Assembly: GCA_020350845.1 (NCBI GenBank) | Contig: CP070725.1 | Span: 168,529-182,693, forward strand | DNA: 14,165 nucleotides | Origin: Candidatus Bipolaricaulota bacterium | Lineage (GTDB): Bacteria > Bipolaricaulota > Bipolaricaulia > UBA7950 > UBA9294 | Reading direction: 5' to 3' | Part shown: positions 8,001-13,306 of the stretch, one piece after another | How positions within the stretch are numbered: position 1 is the stretch's first letter | Layout: the number at the start of each line of letters is the position of its first letter | The notes under the pieces: generated by a model | Told to the model about the DNA's origin: nothing | Seen by the model: only the letters and a program-made list of their open reading frames with translations | Database searches by the model: none | Translations under genes and position numbers: made by a program

Positions 8001-8183
8001 ACCGCCCAGGTCCACGCAGGCCCCGGGATCGAGATTGTCGCAGCTTCCGTCGGCGAAACAGCACGCTTCGGTCTCAGTTCCCGTCTGGCTGCCGAGCGTG
8101 AGAGGCAGAAGCGCAAGGAGCACAACCACGATTACGGAGGCGGCTGCAGGCCTTGACAGCCGTCGAAGTGCTGTCTCCGTCAT
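4995..8183 (-). CDS. Large secreted protein with five six-cysteine modules
   Basis: The 1062-residue product has an export signal (hydrophobic residues about 15-31), so it is likely extracellular or periplasmic. Residues 41-239 are five tandem modules of exactly 41 residues, each with the fully conserved pattern CC-x5-C-x7-C-x13-C-x4-C and a core like CCLPDGSCADL; such modules occur in secreted proteins of several environmental phyla. After a strand-rich domain (about 245-290), a long helical region (about 315-690) has coiled-coil-like stretches and many cysteines. A PKD-like segment (about 870-960) and a cysteine-containing terminal domain follow. The start is well supported by GGAGGT six bases upstream and a promoter at 8212-8241. 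The C-terminus (FDVRGHIP) runs into the palindrome at 4941-5011, so the original end may have been altered. The high cysteine content implies disulfides. Function unknown; adhesion or a structural surface role is conceivable. Confidence 0.88.
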   Translation of the reverse strand: MTETALRRLSRPAAASVIVVVLLALLPLTLGSQTGTETEACCFADGSCDNLDPGACVDLGGVPQGVGTICSDVTCPQPTQACCLPDGSCADLSYGECIDQGGEAQGDGTTCSDVICTQPTQACCLPDGSCADLSYGECMDQGGEPQGDGTTCGITPCAPATQACCLPDGGCRDLDVEGCRGAGGAPQGEGTDCGHTSCPQPTRVCCFPDGSCQDLEARECRTEGGSPRGSGSSCFRTRCPQPATPPSSIRLLAPLPGEGLEPEAPSVPFCWEALGIPGVTYEVIHEGKHCDPEVLNGPHPFAPLIPDPELARRHAEQRVRVREIELHLAALLEYCESLDELFAQVGQRLREIPDELAGLERGRDEADAAQVDSEEAPFELPLTSSCPRTPAEMLAPFADQIDDLEVPPCLEDPCRELSDALSALVGLLQSLQAHAVVQRLEFERLLQRWVDGADHRGTMELYHELFSFVDGAISVVTDLIDLLTPDLEAELRSLIEETLTDAVCRQHPELCEAIETAQTVRDQLATIRSILNSARSTGTPGPAFIVQMVQAMAQQAAAATAVAVEGWASFAEYMSAVLWDAYESLLCEQQALEWLRDRRDRIEALCDACLECLQQELAAAEDDLEETEGLMEAEAQAREAYWQEQSAAISAAIGQVGQYLDDDWYEACCQESAVTIAVPGETLCAQRLEEALKEALGDRACFLTFSCTLECEFQEGQLVGASVQCEHSFPLAERRPCCCVPCARTPTSMGEEPDPGTPGSRVCGGPDGTEAAPGAGTWRVEARDEEGRLVGESPRRLLGPGGITEPRALPPIRPTCICSVTASVNGAPVASGGLILATQGVPATIGVGGDCGPPCAPGATSIAIRPPAPAPPWLGWAVVFPPPPISAAGPVTTYDFPAVGRYSVTVSRLCEDGTECTSSFEVLTVPPPGPVLRGLRDGDDPSMCCPACGADPCLALSYGTPGDPPLAPAAGHRLLLRDRGRIHLLLESDCRPDCPEARTVRWEFTPPSGEREIYEGIDLYALDYDLKGPGETLLCAIETIPCGGTAHRFESWWIFDVRGHIP
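7467..8063 (-). repeat. Five 123-bp tandem coding repeats
   Basis: The five cysteine modules are in-frame tandem repeats of 123 bp (41 codons). The middle copies are very similar in DNA: 7768-7834 and 7891-7957 are identical over 67 bases at exactly 123-bp spacing, which points to recent duplication or gene conversion. The first, fourth and fifth modules keep all six cysteines but have drifted in DNA. Module number may therefore vary between strains. Confidence 0.9.
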
Positions 8184-8211
8184 GATCGCACCTCCGATGC
8201 CGCCGCAGGGC

Positions 8212-8241
8212 AGTCTAGGCCCGGCCGCAGACGCTCGTCAA
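8212..8241 (-). promoter_or_regulatory. Sigma-70-type promoter for the cysteine-module gene
   Basis: On the minus strand TTGACG (8241-8236) is separated by 18 bases from TAGACT (8217-8212). This fits a housekeeping-type promoter, with an expected transcript start near 8205 and a leader of about 22 bases that includes the GGAGGT ribosome binding site. It implies transcription independent of the PsiE-like gene upstream on the same strand. Confidence 0.6.
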
Positions 8242-8290
8242 GAGAGATGCGCTGAGACGAGGCACCGCTCTCGTTGCTGGGTGACGCGGG

Positions 8291-8689
8291 CTACGTGAGT
8301 CGATCGCCCGACCTCCTCAATGTGAGGTACTTGCGAATGGCAAACAGCCCCGCAAGCGCAACCACCCCGATCAGCAGCTCGTAGAACGGCCCCGTCTTGA
8401 TCAGCGTCTTGCGGGCAACCACGAAGAACATCACCTCGATGAGGCTCTCCGGCGTGCGTCGCACGAGAAGGATCGCCAGCTCGATTCCGACAACGAGCAG
8501 CAGGATCTCCGACAGAATGTTCTCGAACACGACGTGAAGCCCGCCGTGCGCCAGCTCCTCCCAGAAGCCGCCGAGATCGAGCACCAGGTTCGCGATCCCG
8601 ATGGCAACGAAGACGATCGCGAGACCCGCGACGAGAACCTCCAGCCAATGCAGTAACTGAGGAAGCATTCCCTGGAGCTTCTTGTTCAA
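8291..8689 (-). CDS. PsiE-like small membrane protein
   Basis: The 132-residue product is an integral membrane protein with hydrophobic segments at about residues 12-39, 56-76, 80-94 and 101-122. The pattern of a membrane-buried glutamate (VVGIELAILLV), a short polar turn, and a last span running into IRKYL resembles the PsiE-like family, named after the phosphate-starvation-inducible protein of E. coli, whose biochemical role is unknown. The start codon is TTG at 8689; it is chosen because AAGGAG lies five bases upstream and no in-frame ATG fits. It is the last gene of a minus-strand operon, 48 bp behind the flavodoxin-ferredoxin gene. The family call rests on general pattern. Confidence 0.75.
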   Translation of the reverse strand: MNKKLQGMLPQLLHWLEVLVAGLAIVFVAIGIANLVLDLGGFWEELAHGGLHVVFENILSEILLLVVGIELAILLVRRTPESLIEVMFFVVARKTLIKTGPFYELLIGVVALAGLFAIRKYLTLRRSGDRLT

Positions 8690-8737
8690 GACATCTCCTT
8701 CTTCTATGGTGCCGTTCGCCGCCGCATGACGCCGCGT

Positions 8738-9532
8738 CTAGCGCAGCAGCATGTCCCCAAGCGTGACATCGGGGTGATGTGTCGGGTCGGTCGGACGCGC
8801 TCCCTTGAACGAGATCGCCTTCTGTGGGCACCAGAGGTAGCAGGCGTAGCACGACTCACAGTTCTGGTGCCAAGTAGGCCTTCCGTCGACGAGGGTGACG
8901 TTCTCGCGCGGGCAGATTTGAGTGCACGTGCCACAGGAGACACACTCGTCGCCGACGGAGAAGTCTCTGTCGATCCTTGGGAACGCTCCAGCGGCTGCCG
9001 AATGCATCAGCGAGCCGACCAGATTCGCTGTCCACGCCTGCGACTCAGGTTTGTGCGCAGCGCTGGCTCTCACGGCCTCAAGGATCTGGTCCTTGCGATC
9101 GGCGAAGTGCCCGGGCATGGTCTTTCGCCCAAGCCACGCGACGAACTTGATGATCCCGAACTCCATTCCTGGTAGCGGGGGAACGAAACCGGCGCGAACA
9201 CCGAATCCGGCGTCAAGATGCGAGCCGGCAGCGCGGAGACGTCGGCGCAGGATCTTGAGCGTTGCAGCGAGGTTTCCGCCGCAATTGGCGACCGCGAAGA
9301 CGTACTGATCCTTCCGCGTCTTCAGCCCAGAGATGAATTCGTTGACCATGCGCGGTGGCCCCCAGGCGTAGACCGGGGTCACGAGGCCGACGCATGCTGC
9401 GTCAGCGATTGACACGTCACGCAGGTGCTTGGCCATCGGCAGCACCTGCGCAGCCCCAAGCCCCTCCGCAAGGGTCCGTGCGATGGCAAGCGAGTTCCCA
9501 CTCCCAGTGAAGTAGAAGATCCTCGTGCTCAT
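8738..9532 (-). CDS. EFR1-type flavodoxin-ferredoxin fusion protein
   Basis: The 264-residue protein combines an N-terminal flavodoxin-like domain with two C-terminal [4Fe-4S] clusters and should shuttle electrons via FMN and Fe-S centres in the cytoplasm. The FMN phosphate loop is YFTGSGNSLAIA (residues 7-18), and TPVYAWGPP (52-60) is typical of the fold. The cluster motifs are C197/C200/C203/C207 and C225/C228/C231/C235, each followed by proline as in ferredoxins. Architecture and length fit the EFR1 ferredoxin/flavodoxin family common in anaerobes. Its ATG overlaps the stop of the TMEM175-like gene by four bases (ATGA), indicating coupled translation with a channel gene. The electron donor and acceptor cannot be told from the sequence. 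Confidence 0.92.
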   Translation of the reverse strand: MSTRIFYFTGSGNSLAIARTLAEGLGAAQVLPMAKHLRDVSIADAACVGLVTPVYAWGPPRMVNEFISGLKTRKDQYVFAVANCGGNLAATLKILRRRLRAAGSHLDAGFGVRAGFVPPLPGMEFGIIKFVAWLGRKTMPGHFADRKDQILEAVRASAAHKPESQAWTANLVGSLMHSAAAGAFPRIDRDFSVGDECVSCGTCTQICPRENVTLVDGRPTWHQNCESCYACYLWCPQKAISFKGARPTDPTHHPDVTLGDMLLR

Positions 9533-10242
9533 CTCTTCGTTCCTTCCTCGGGGCGATCTGCCCCGTTTGATGTTGGTCCGCCCCTCTCACGCCGGGTGCG
9601 GGCTGCAGGCCACAGCATGACCACGTCGAAGCGCCCTAGCATGGTGAACACGATGAACGCGACGACGAAGGCGGCATACATCGCGAACGAGGCCAGCGGG
9701 ATCACAAAGGCAAGCCCGATGGCGATGAGAAGAATCACAGTGTATGCAAGTCCCATCCGACGACCTGCTCTGATGACCCGAGGATCGACCCCCGGCTTGA
9801 GGAGTACCTCTTTGCCTGACCCGTAGCAGAACATGCCCCACATGAAGACGGCTCCGCCAAGGAAGTTCGCGCCGTAGGTGAGCGCGGTGACTCGATTCGC
9901 ACCATGTCTCCAGATCAACGACGTCGAGAACGGAAGCAAGGCCACAAACAGGAGCGCCAGGATGTTCAGCCACAACAGCATGTGGTCGCTATGCTTGAGG
10001 TTGTCATAGACAGCGTGGTGCATGATCCAGAGCACACCAAGGATGAGAAAACTGAGTCCGTAGAGGAGAAACTCCTGCCACATGCCCAACAGCGCCTGGG
10101 CGAGGGTGGGTCCTCCCGGTTCCAGCACGGGAACAACGAGGCCAAAGACGAGCAATGTCATGGCGATGGAGAAGACGCCGTCAGAGAGGTTGAAGATGCG
10201 GTCAGTCCGTGTGCTCAGGAAGCGGTAGTCCTGCCGAGGCAT
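9529..10242 (-). CDS. TMEM175-family potassium channel-like protein (DUF1211)
   Basis: The 237-residue membrane protein has about six hydrophobic segments, as expected for one bacterial TMEM175 repeat; the family forms tetrameric K+-selective channels. The first helix carries the signature RIFNLSDGVFSIAMTLL (residues about 15-31), matching the family motif R-x3-FSDG-x-x-A-I-x-x-TLL, with Leu in place of the usual Phe before SDG. A second typical segment, LPFSTSLI, follows the third span region. The C-terminal tail is hydrophilic (RTRRERGG onward) and presumably cytoplasmic. The start is supported by GGAGGG five bases upstream. The gene overlaps the next gene by four bases and lies 68 bp behind an unknown membrane protein. 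Ion selectivity is inferred from the family. Confidence 0.9.
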   Translation of the reverse strand: MPRQDYRFLSTRTDRIFNLSDGVFSIAMTLLVFGLVVPVLEPGGPTLAQALLGMWQEFLLYGLSFLILGVLWIMHHAVYDNLKHSDHMLLWLNILALLFVALLPFSTSLIWRHGANRVTALTYGANFLGGAVFMWGMFCYGSGKEVLLKPGVDPRVIRAGRRMGLAYTVILLIAIGLAFVIPLASFAMYAAFVVAFIVFTMLGRFDVVMLWPAARTRRERGGPTSNGADRPEEGTKR

Positions 10243-10310
10243 TTGCGCCCTCCACGAGTGGAATCCGTGGGCCGTCCCTCAGATCCTGTCTCGCGATTCC
10301 GCGGTCTTCT

Positions 10311-10691
10311 TCAGCTCCTGCGAAGCAGAACACCGCGGAGGATCGTCAGGCCAGCGACGCCAAGGAGGACCGGCCATATCCAGACAGCCCTATCTCCAAG
10401 ACCGATCCCAAGGAGGATACAGCCGAAGACGATCGCCTGACCGATGCGATGACGATAGCGCGGAACAATCATCCGTACGATCGCCCCGAGGACTGCGAGA
10501 GCTCCGACCCCCGAGAAGAAGACCTCCCACCCGTTGGTCCAGCATGCGAAGTTGTCCTTGTACCCCGACAGCTCCCCGGCAAGCACGAGAGCACCCCAGA
10601 TGAACACCAGTCCAGTGAAGATCCCGTCGAGGCTGTCGGTGTGCCGCTTCATCGGGCCGTGTACCTCAGGTTCCAACTGCTGCTCCTGCAT
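10311..10691 (-). CDS. Unknown four-helix membrane protein
   Basis: The 126-residue product has a short polar N-terminus and about four hydrophobic segments (roughly residues 22-42, 55-76, 84-98 and 103-122). I do not recognise the family. DSLDGIFTGLVFIWGALVLA and the final WPVLLGVAGL pattern suggest a compact helical bundle. A GAGGGGG ribosome binding site precedes the ATG, and a good promoter lies at 10732-10761, making this the first gene of the operon that continues with the TMEM175-like channel, the EFR1 protein and the PsiE-like protein. An accessory role to the channel is possible but is inferred only from position. Confidence 0.75.
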   Translation of the reverse strand: MQEQQLEPEVHGPMKRHTDSLDGIFTGLVFIWGALVLAGELSGYKDNFACWTNGWEVFFSGVGALAVLGAIVRMIVPRYRHRIGQAIVFGCILLGIGLGDRAVWIWPVLLGVAGLTILRGVLLRRS

Positions 10692-10731
10692 GAGTCCCCC
10701 TCACCCCCTGATTCGTCGACCAAACCCGTCC

Positions 10732-10761
10732 ACCATAGAACGTGGGACTGCACCCTGTCAA
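10732..10761 (-). promoter_or_regulatory. Sigma-70-type promoter of the TMEM175/EFR1 operon
   Basis: On the minus strand a consensus -35 box TTGACA (10761-10756) lies 18 bases before TATGGT (10737-10732), which matches four of six -10 positions. The predicted transcript start near 10725 leaves a leader of about 34 bases before the ATG at 10691. Confidence 0.55.
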
Positions 10762-10946
10762 GCCTTGTGAGGAATGGGGATTCGCGATGGTGTCCGACGC
10801 GGGAGCAACAGATGCGGCCGAACTGAAGCTGCCAGGACGAGGCGCAATGGCGTCTCTGGAAGTCGCCTCCCAATACGTAGTTTGCCATTCAGCACCGGCG
10901 ACAGACGCGCTGCATCGCACGCGGGAGAGTCAGGAATCGGTCGTCG

Positions 10947-10975
10947 CGAGCTGCCGCCCGCACAGCGGCAGCTCG
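10947..10975. repeat. Perfect 11-bp stem hairpin
   Basis: CGAGCTGCCGC (10947-10957) pairs perfectly with GCGGCAGCTCG (10965-10975) around a seven-base loop CCGCACA. No T-tract follows on either strand, so it is not a canonical terminator. It lies in gene-poor DNA upstream of the TMEM175/EFR1 operon promoter. Confidence 0.75.
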
Positions 10976-11313
10976 AAGACCTCGAGCACACCCTTCTGCG
11001 ATTCTGCCCAGTTCCGCGGTCGTGGGGCGGCGGTCCTCCAAGCTGAGAGCGATGTCGATTGCGGAAGGCAGCCGCACCTCACCTTCTTGGCGGTAGGCGG
11101 CGGGCAACCTATGCTGCTCTCCGCTTCCGTGCACGCCACATGCCACGGGCTGCAGGCAGTCACTCACCCCTCTGCGCGGTTCGCAGCTCGAGCGGAATGG
11201 CTTGAGCTCACAACCCGGTGATCGCTCGCACACGACCAGCCCGCATCACGTCAGAGATGGGACCTTGAACCGCGTACTCAATGAACCCCGAGCCCCCGGG
11301 AACTCGACCCCAC

Positions 11314-11336
11314 GAGGAATTGAGGTTCGTGTCCCC
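11314..11336 (-). repeat. Third GGGGACAC-family repeat arm (one arm conserved)
   Basis: Read on the minus strand this is GGGGACACGAACCTCAATTC followed by CTC, closely matching the arms at 4941-5011 (GGGGACACATACCTTAATTC followed by CTC). The opposite arm is not intact; a loosely related stretch, roughly 11259-11294 on the plus strand, may be its degraded partner. Confidence 0.65.
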
Positions 11337-11350
11337 GAAACTAGGGCGCG

Positions 11351-11399
11351 CTACAGATTGCGATCGTGGTAGCGCATGCAAGGTACGCGTCCTTCACGA
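11351..11399 (-). pseudogene. Duplicated 3' fragment of the GAF-protein gene
   Basis: 11353-11383 matches 11441-11471 at 30 of 31 bases, 88 bp apart in direct orientation, with weaker similarity on both sides. The matched part encodes the very end of the GAF protein. Read in the same frame, the copy gives PCMRYHDRNL and a stop, against PCMRYHDPNL and a stop in the gene. An in-frame TAG lies about eight codons before the match and there is no start, so it is a gene remnant or the scar of a partial tandem duplication. Confidence 0.7.
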
Positions 11400-11438
11400 G
11401 AGATCTACTGAGGGCGTCCCTTGAGGGCGCCTGGCGTG

Positions 11439-12515
11439 TCACAGATTGGGATCGTGGTAGCGCATGCAAGGCGTCCACGAGCCCAGTGGACGCTCGCAGC
11501 CCTTGCACGAGTAGATTCCCTTGCGGCGATTGCAGTAGCTGTCCACGAGGCACTCGAAGATCCTCGCGTTGCGAATCGCGTAGGCGATCTGGTCGGCGAT
11601 CGCCACGAGGAGCAGTCTCTCCGCTTCGACGAACGGTCCGCCGCCTGCCTTGTTGAGGAGTTCGAGAACCCCGACGCGCTCTTCGCCGGCGACGAGGGGG
11701 ACAGCGATCATATTCTTCGTCTCGAAGCCCGACTCGGTATCGATCTCCCCGTAGAACCGGGGATCCCCGCGGACGTCATCAACGATCACGGCTTCGAGGC
11801 TCTCGAGGACCGCGCCCGAGATGCCTCGATCCGCGGGGAAGCTCGCCCCCTGGAGGACCGGCTGGGCGGGGCCTTCGACACTGTAGAAGAGCAGGTTCTC
11901 CTTCTCCTCATCGAGGAGGAGGACCGACGCCGCTTCGGCGTCGACGACCTCCATCGAGCAGTAGAGCGCGATCTCGACCGCCTCCGAGAGCTCCAACGCC
12001 CTGCCGAGCGACGAGCTGATCGTGAAGTAGGCGTTGAGTTGGCGCACGCGAAGGGTGGTCGCGTCACGCTCGATGGCGTTGTCGGCAAGGCGAGCCAGGC
12101 GGGGAAGCCACGCCTCGAGGGTGGTGTGGCGGAAGACGGAGGCGCTCCCGCCCGACGGCAGGCCGATGACACCGATCGCCCGGTCCCCCACGCGGAGAGC
12201 GCGGAACTCGAGCGCGCCGTCGGTCTCCTCCGCGGAGCCGGAGCTTTCGTCTCCGGATCCTGCCTCTTCCCAGGCCGCGGCGCAGAGCGCCCGCAGCCGC
12301 TCCGGCTCATCGATGCCCAGACTCGCGAAGACCGGGGCCGGGATCCGCTCGTCGGCGAGGTAGATCGCTGCGCCGCGCGAGCCTGTGGAATCCGAGAGCG
12401 CCGCCGAGACCGCGGTCGCAAAGCCGTCTGCGCTCACGGCAGCGAGGGCGGCATCGAGCACCGGAGCGAACGGCTCTCCCCGCGTGACTGCGCCTTGCTT
12501 CCCGTTGTCTGTCAT
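11439..12515 (-). CDS. Tandem GAF-domain sensor protein with cysteine-rich tail
   Basis: The 358-residue cytosolic protein has a degenerate GAF-like region (about residues 15-148) and a well-formed GAF domain (about 165-320, with LDEEKENLLFYSV, a DVRGDPRFY motif and the closing strand VGVLELLNK). GAF domains bind small ligands such as cyclic nucleotides, haem or other cofactors. No kinase, cyclase or DNA-binding output domain is present. Instead the protein ends in a short tail with C322, C328, C337, C340 and C350 (CKGC at 337-340), which could bind zinc or an Fe-S cluster. ATG 12515 follows a GGGGGAGA ribosome binding site. The gene begins 20 bp after the flavin reductase-like gene, so they form an operon; signalling linked to redox state is an inference. 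A much longer open frame upstream in the same phase reads through the neighbour and is not real. Confidence 0.88.
   Translation of the reverse strand: MTDNGKQGAVTRGEPFAPVLDAALAAVSADGFATAVSAALSDSTGSRGAAIYLADERIPAPVFASLGIDEPERLRALCAAAWEEAGSGDESSGSAEETDGALEFRALRVGDRAIGVIGLPSGGSASVFRHTTLEAWLPRLARLADNAIERDATTLRVRQLNAYFTISSSLGRALELSEAVEIALYCSMEVVDAEAASVLLLDEEKENLLFYSVEGPAQPVLQGASFPADRGISGAVLESLEAVIVDDVRGDPRFYGEIDTESGFETKNMIAVPLVAGEERVGVLELLNKAGGGPFVEAERLLLVAIADQIAYAIRNARIFECLVDSYCNRRKGIYSCKGCERPLGSWTPCMRYHDPNL
11471..11493. repeat. Perfect 8-bp inverted repeat in the GAF gene tail
   Basis: GCGTCCAC (11471-11478) pairs with GTGGACGC (11486-11493) around a seven-base loop. It encodes part of the cysteine tail and adjoins the duplicated 31-bp segment; the duplicate at 11351-11399 has lost this structure. 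It may mark a recombination edge. Confidence 0.55.
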
Positions 12516-12535
12516 GTGGTCTCCCCCACCGCCGT

Positions 12536-13180
12536 CTACGAAACGCTTCCCCCCTTTGTAGCGCCTTCCGACCCACCGTCCAAGGGAGGCGAGGAGGGGG
12601 CAGCCCCCTCCGTCTCCACGAGATCCCTCCCTTCGGCGTACCCCGTCCCGATCGGCTGCCCGATGCGGTAGTACTGGTTGTCGAGGCCGTAGATGATCGG
12701 ATCGAAGGCATGCATCGCGGCGATGCGTGGGACTGCGTCGTCTTCGAGGAGTGACGCCTCCACATGCGCCACCAGCACCTCGGCGACGAAGATACGCCGG
12801 TGGGCGAAGGAGACGCGTTCGACGACGCGGCATTCGAGGTTCACGGGGCACTCCTCGATGCATGGGGCTCCGGTGCGGGGCCCGGGACTCACAGAGAACC
12901 ACGCGCTCTTGTCCACGTGCGCCCCGGAGGCGATTCCGCAGGCATCGACCTCGGCAAGCAGGACCGTGGACGGGATGTTGATGGTGAAAGCGTCTCCTTC
13001 TCCGAGCCCACGAACCGTGTGGCACCCGGCGCCGAGGGAGACGGCAACGAGTGCCGGCTTGAGACCCATGATCGCGCAGTCCCCGACGGTGGCGAAGTTC
13101 GCACGCCCCTCCACCCACGTTCCCACGAGGACGATCGGAATCGGGTAGAGCAGTGCAAGGTTCTCGATCTGTCGCTTCAT
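12536..13180 (-). CDS. Flavin reductase-like / flavoredoxin-family protein
   Basis: The 214-residue protein fits the FMN-binding split-barrel family of flavin reductases and flavoredoxins. RANFATVGDCAIMGLKPAL (residues 26-44) is the flavin-binding strand-loop, and ECPVNLECRVVE (110-121) and RIFVAEVLVAHV (129-140) are typical later strands. It probably binds FMN and transfers electrons or reduces flavin, in the cytoplasm. ATG 13180 is chosen for the AGGAGGAG site just upstream and because homology starts there; the open frame extends to 13279 without support. The last 22 residues (from about AAPSSPPLDGG) are low-complexity and look like read-through of a dispersed GC-rich repeat containing the hairpin at 12593-12611. 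It is the first gene of an operon with the GAF protein and is divergent from glnS. Confidence 0.88.
   Translation of the reverse strand: MKRQIENLALLYPIPIVLVGTWVEGRANFATVGDCAIMGLKPALVAVSLGAGCHTVRGLGEGDAFTINIPSTVLLAEVDACGIASGAHVDKSAWFSVSPGPRTGAPCIEECPVNLECRVVERVSFAHRRIFVAEVLVAHVEASLLEDDAVPRIAAMHAFDPIIYGLDNQYYRIGQPIGTGYAEGRDLVETEGAAPSSPPLDGGSEGATKGGSVS
12593..12611. repeat. Short GC hairpin in the flavin reductase tail
   Basis: GGAGGGGG (12593-12600) pairs with CCCCCTCC (12604-12611) around CAG. It sits in the low-complexity 3' end of the flavin reductase-like gene. Nearby C-rich and G-rich runs (TTCCCCCCTTTG near 12547, CCAAGGGAGG near 12580) suggest a dispersed repeat that now codes for the protein's tail. 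It may modulate expression of the downstream GAF gene. Confidence 0.55.
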
Positions 13181-13270
13181 CGCTCCTCCTGTGGTCGGCT
13201 CGCGGCCATGACGATCCCCACGTTGCGTGACACCAGCGTACCGACGACGGCCGCGGTCGCCTTCCCTGGG

Positions 13271-13306
13271 CCGCCGCACGACGTGGCTCGCACCACGTCA
13301 TGGCGG
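13271..13306. promoter_or_regulatory. Operator-like palindrome between flavin reductase gene and glnS
   Basis: GACGTGG (13280-13286) and CCACGTC (13293-13299) form a perfect 7-bp inverted repeat with a six-base spacer. They are flanked by an outer pair, CCGCC (13271-13275) and GGCGG (13302-13306). The sequence TAGACT (13307-13312), the -10 hexamer seen at 8212-8217, follows directly, so a bound protein here would overlap the -35 position of a possible glnS promoter. No good -35 box is visible. Candidate operator only. Confidence 0.4.

Larger units (their letters stand above)
10762..11438. other. Gene-poor region of about 680 bp
   Basis: No convincing gene is seen. The longest frames (plus strand to 11221; minus strand 11233 to 10889) lack ribosome binding sites and recognisable domains. 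The minus-strand frame contains a protein-like stretch around LPSAIDIALSLEDRRPTTAE, so decayed coding sequence is possible. The region also holds the hairpin at 10947-10975, the repeat-family copy at 11314-11336 and the duplicated gene tail at 11351-11399, all listed separately. Confidence 0.6.

Noticed and set aside
7467..8063. Regular repeats that could suggest a CRISPR array
   Set aside because: The 123-bp period is an exact multiple of three, the repeats are in frame within a secreted protein and code for conserved cysteines, and there are no unique spacers.
8745..8760. Another TGTCCCC match as a possible repeat-family copy
   Set aside because: It lies inside the conserved 3' end of the EFR1 gene and shares only the seven-base core, without the AATTCC part or an inverted partner.
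10742..11221. A 159-codon plus-strand frame in the gene-poor region
   Set aside because: It has no ribosome binding site or recognisable domain, starts at a GTG inside the opposite-strand promoter, and has irregular composition.
10889..11233. A 114-codon minus-strand frame with a protein-like middle
   Set aside because: The stretch around LPSAIDIALSLEDRRPTTAE looks protein-like, but both flanks do not, there is no ribosome binding site, and no family was recognised. At most it is decayed coding sequence.
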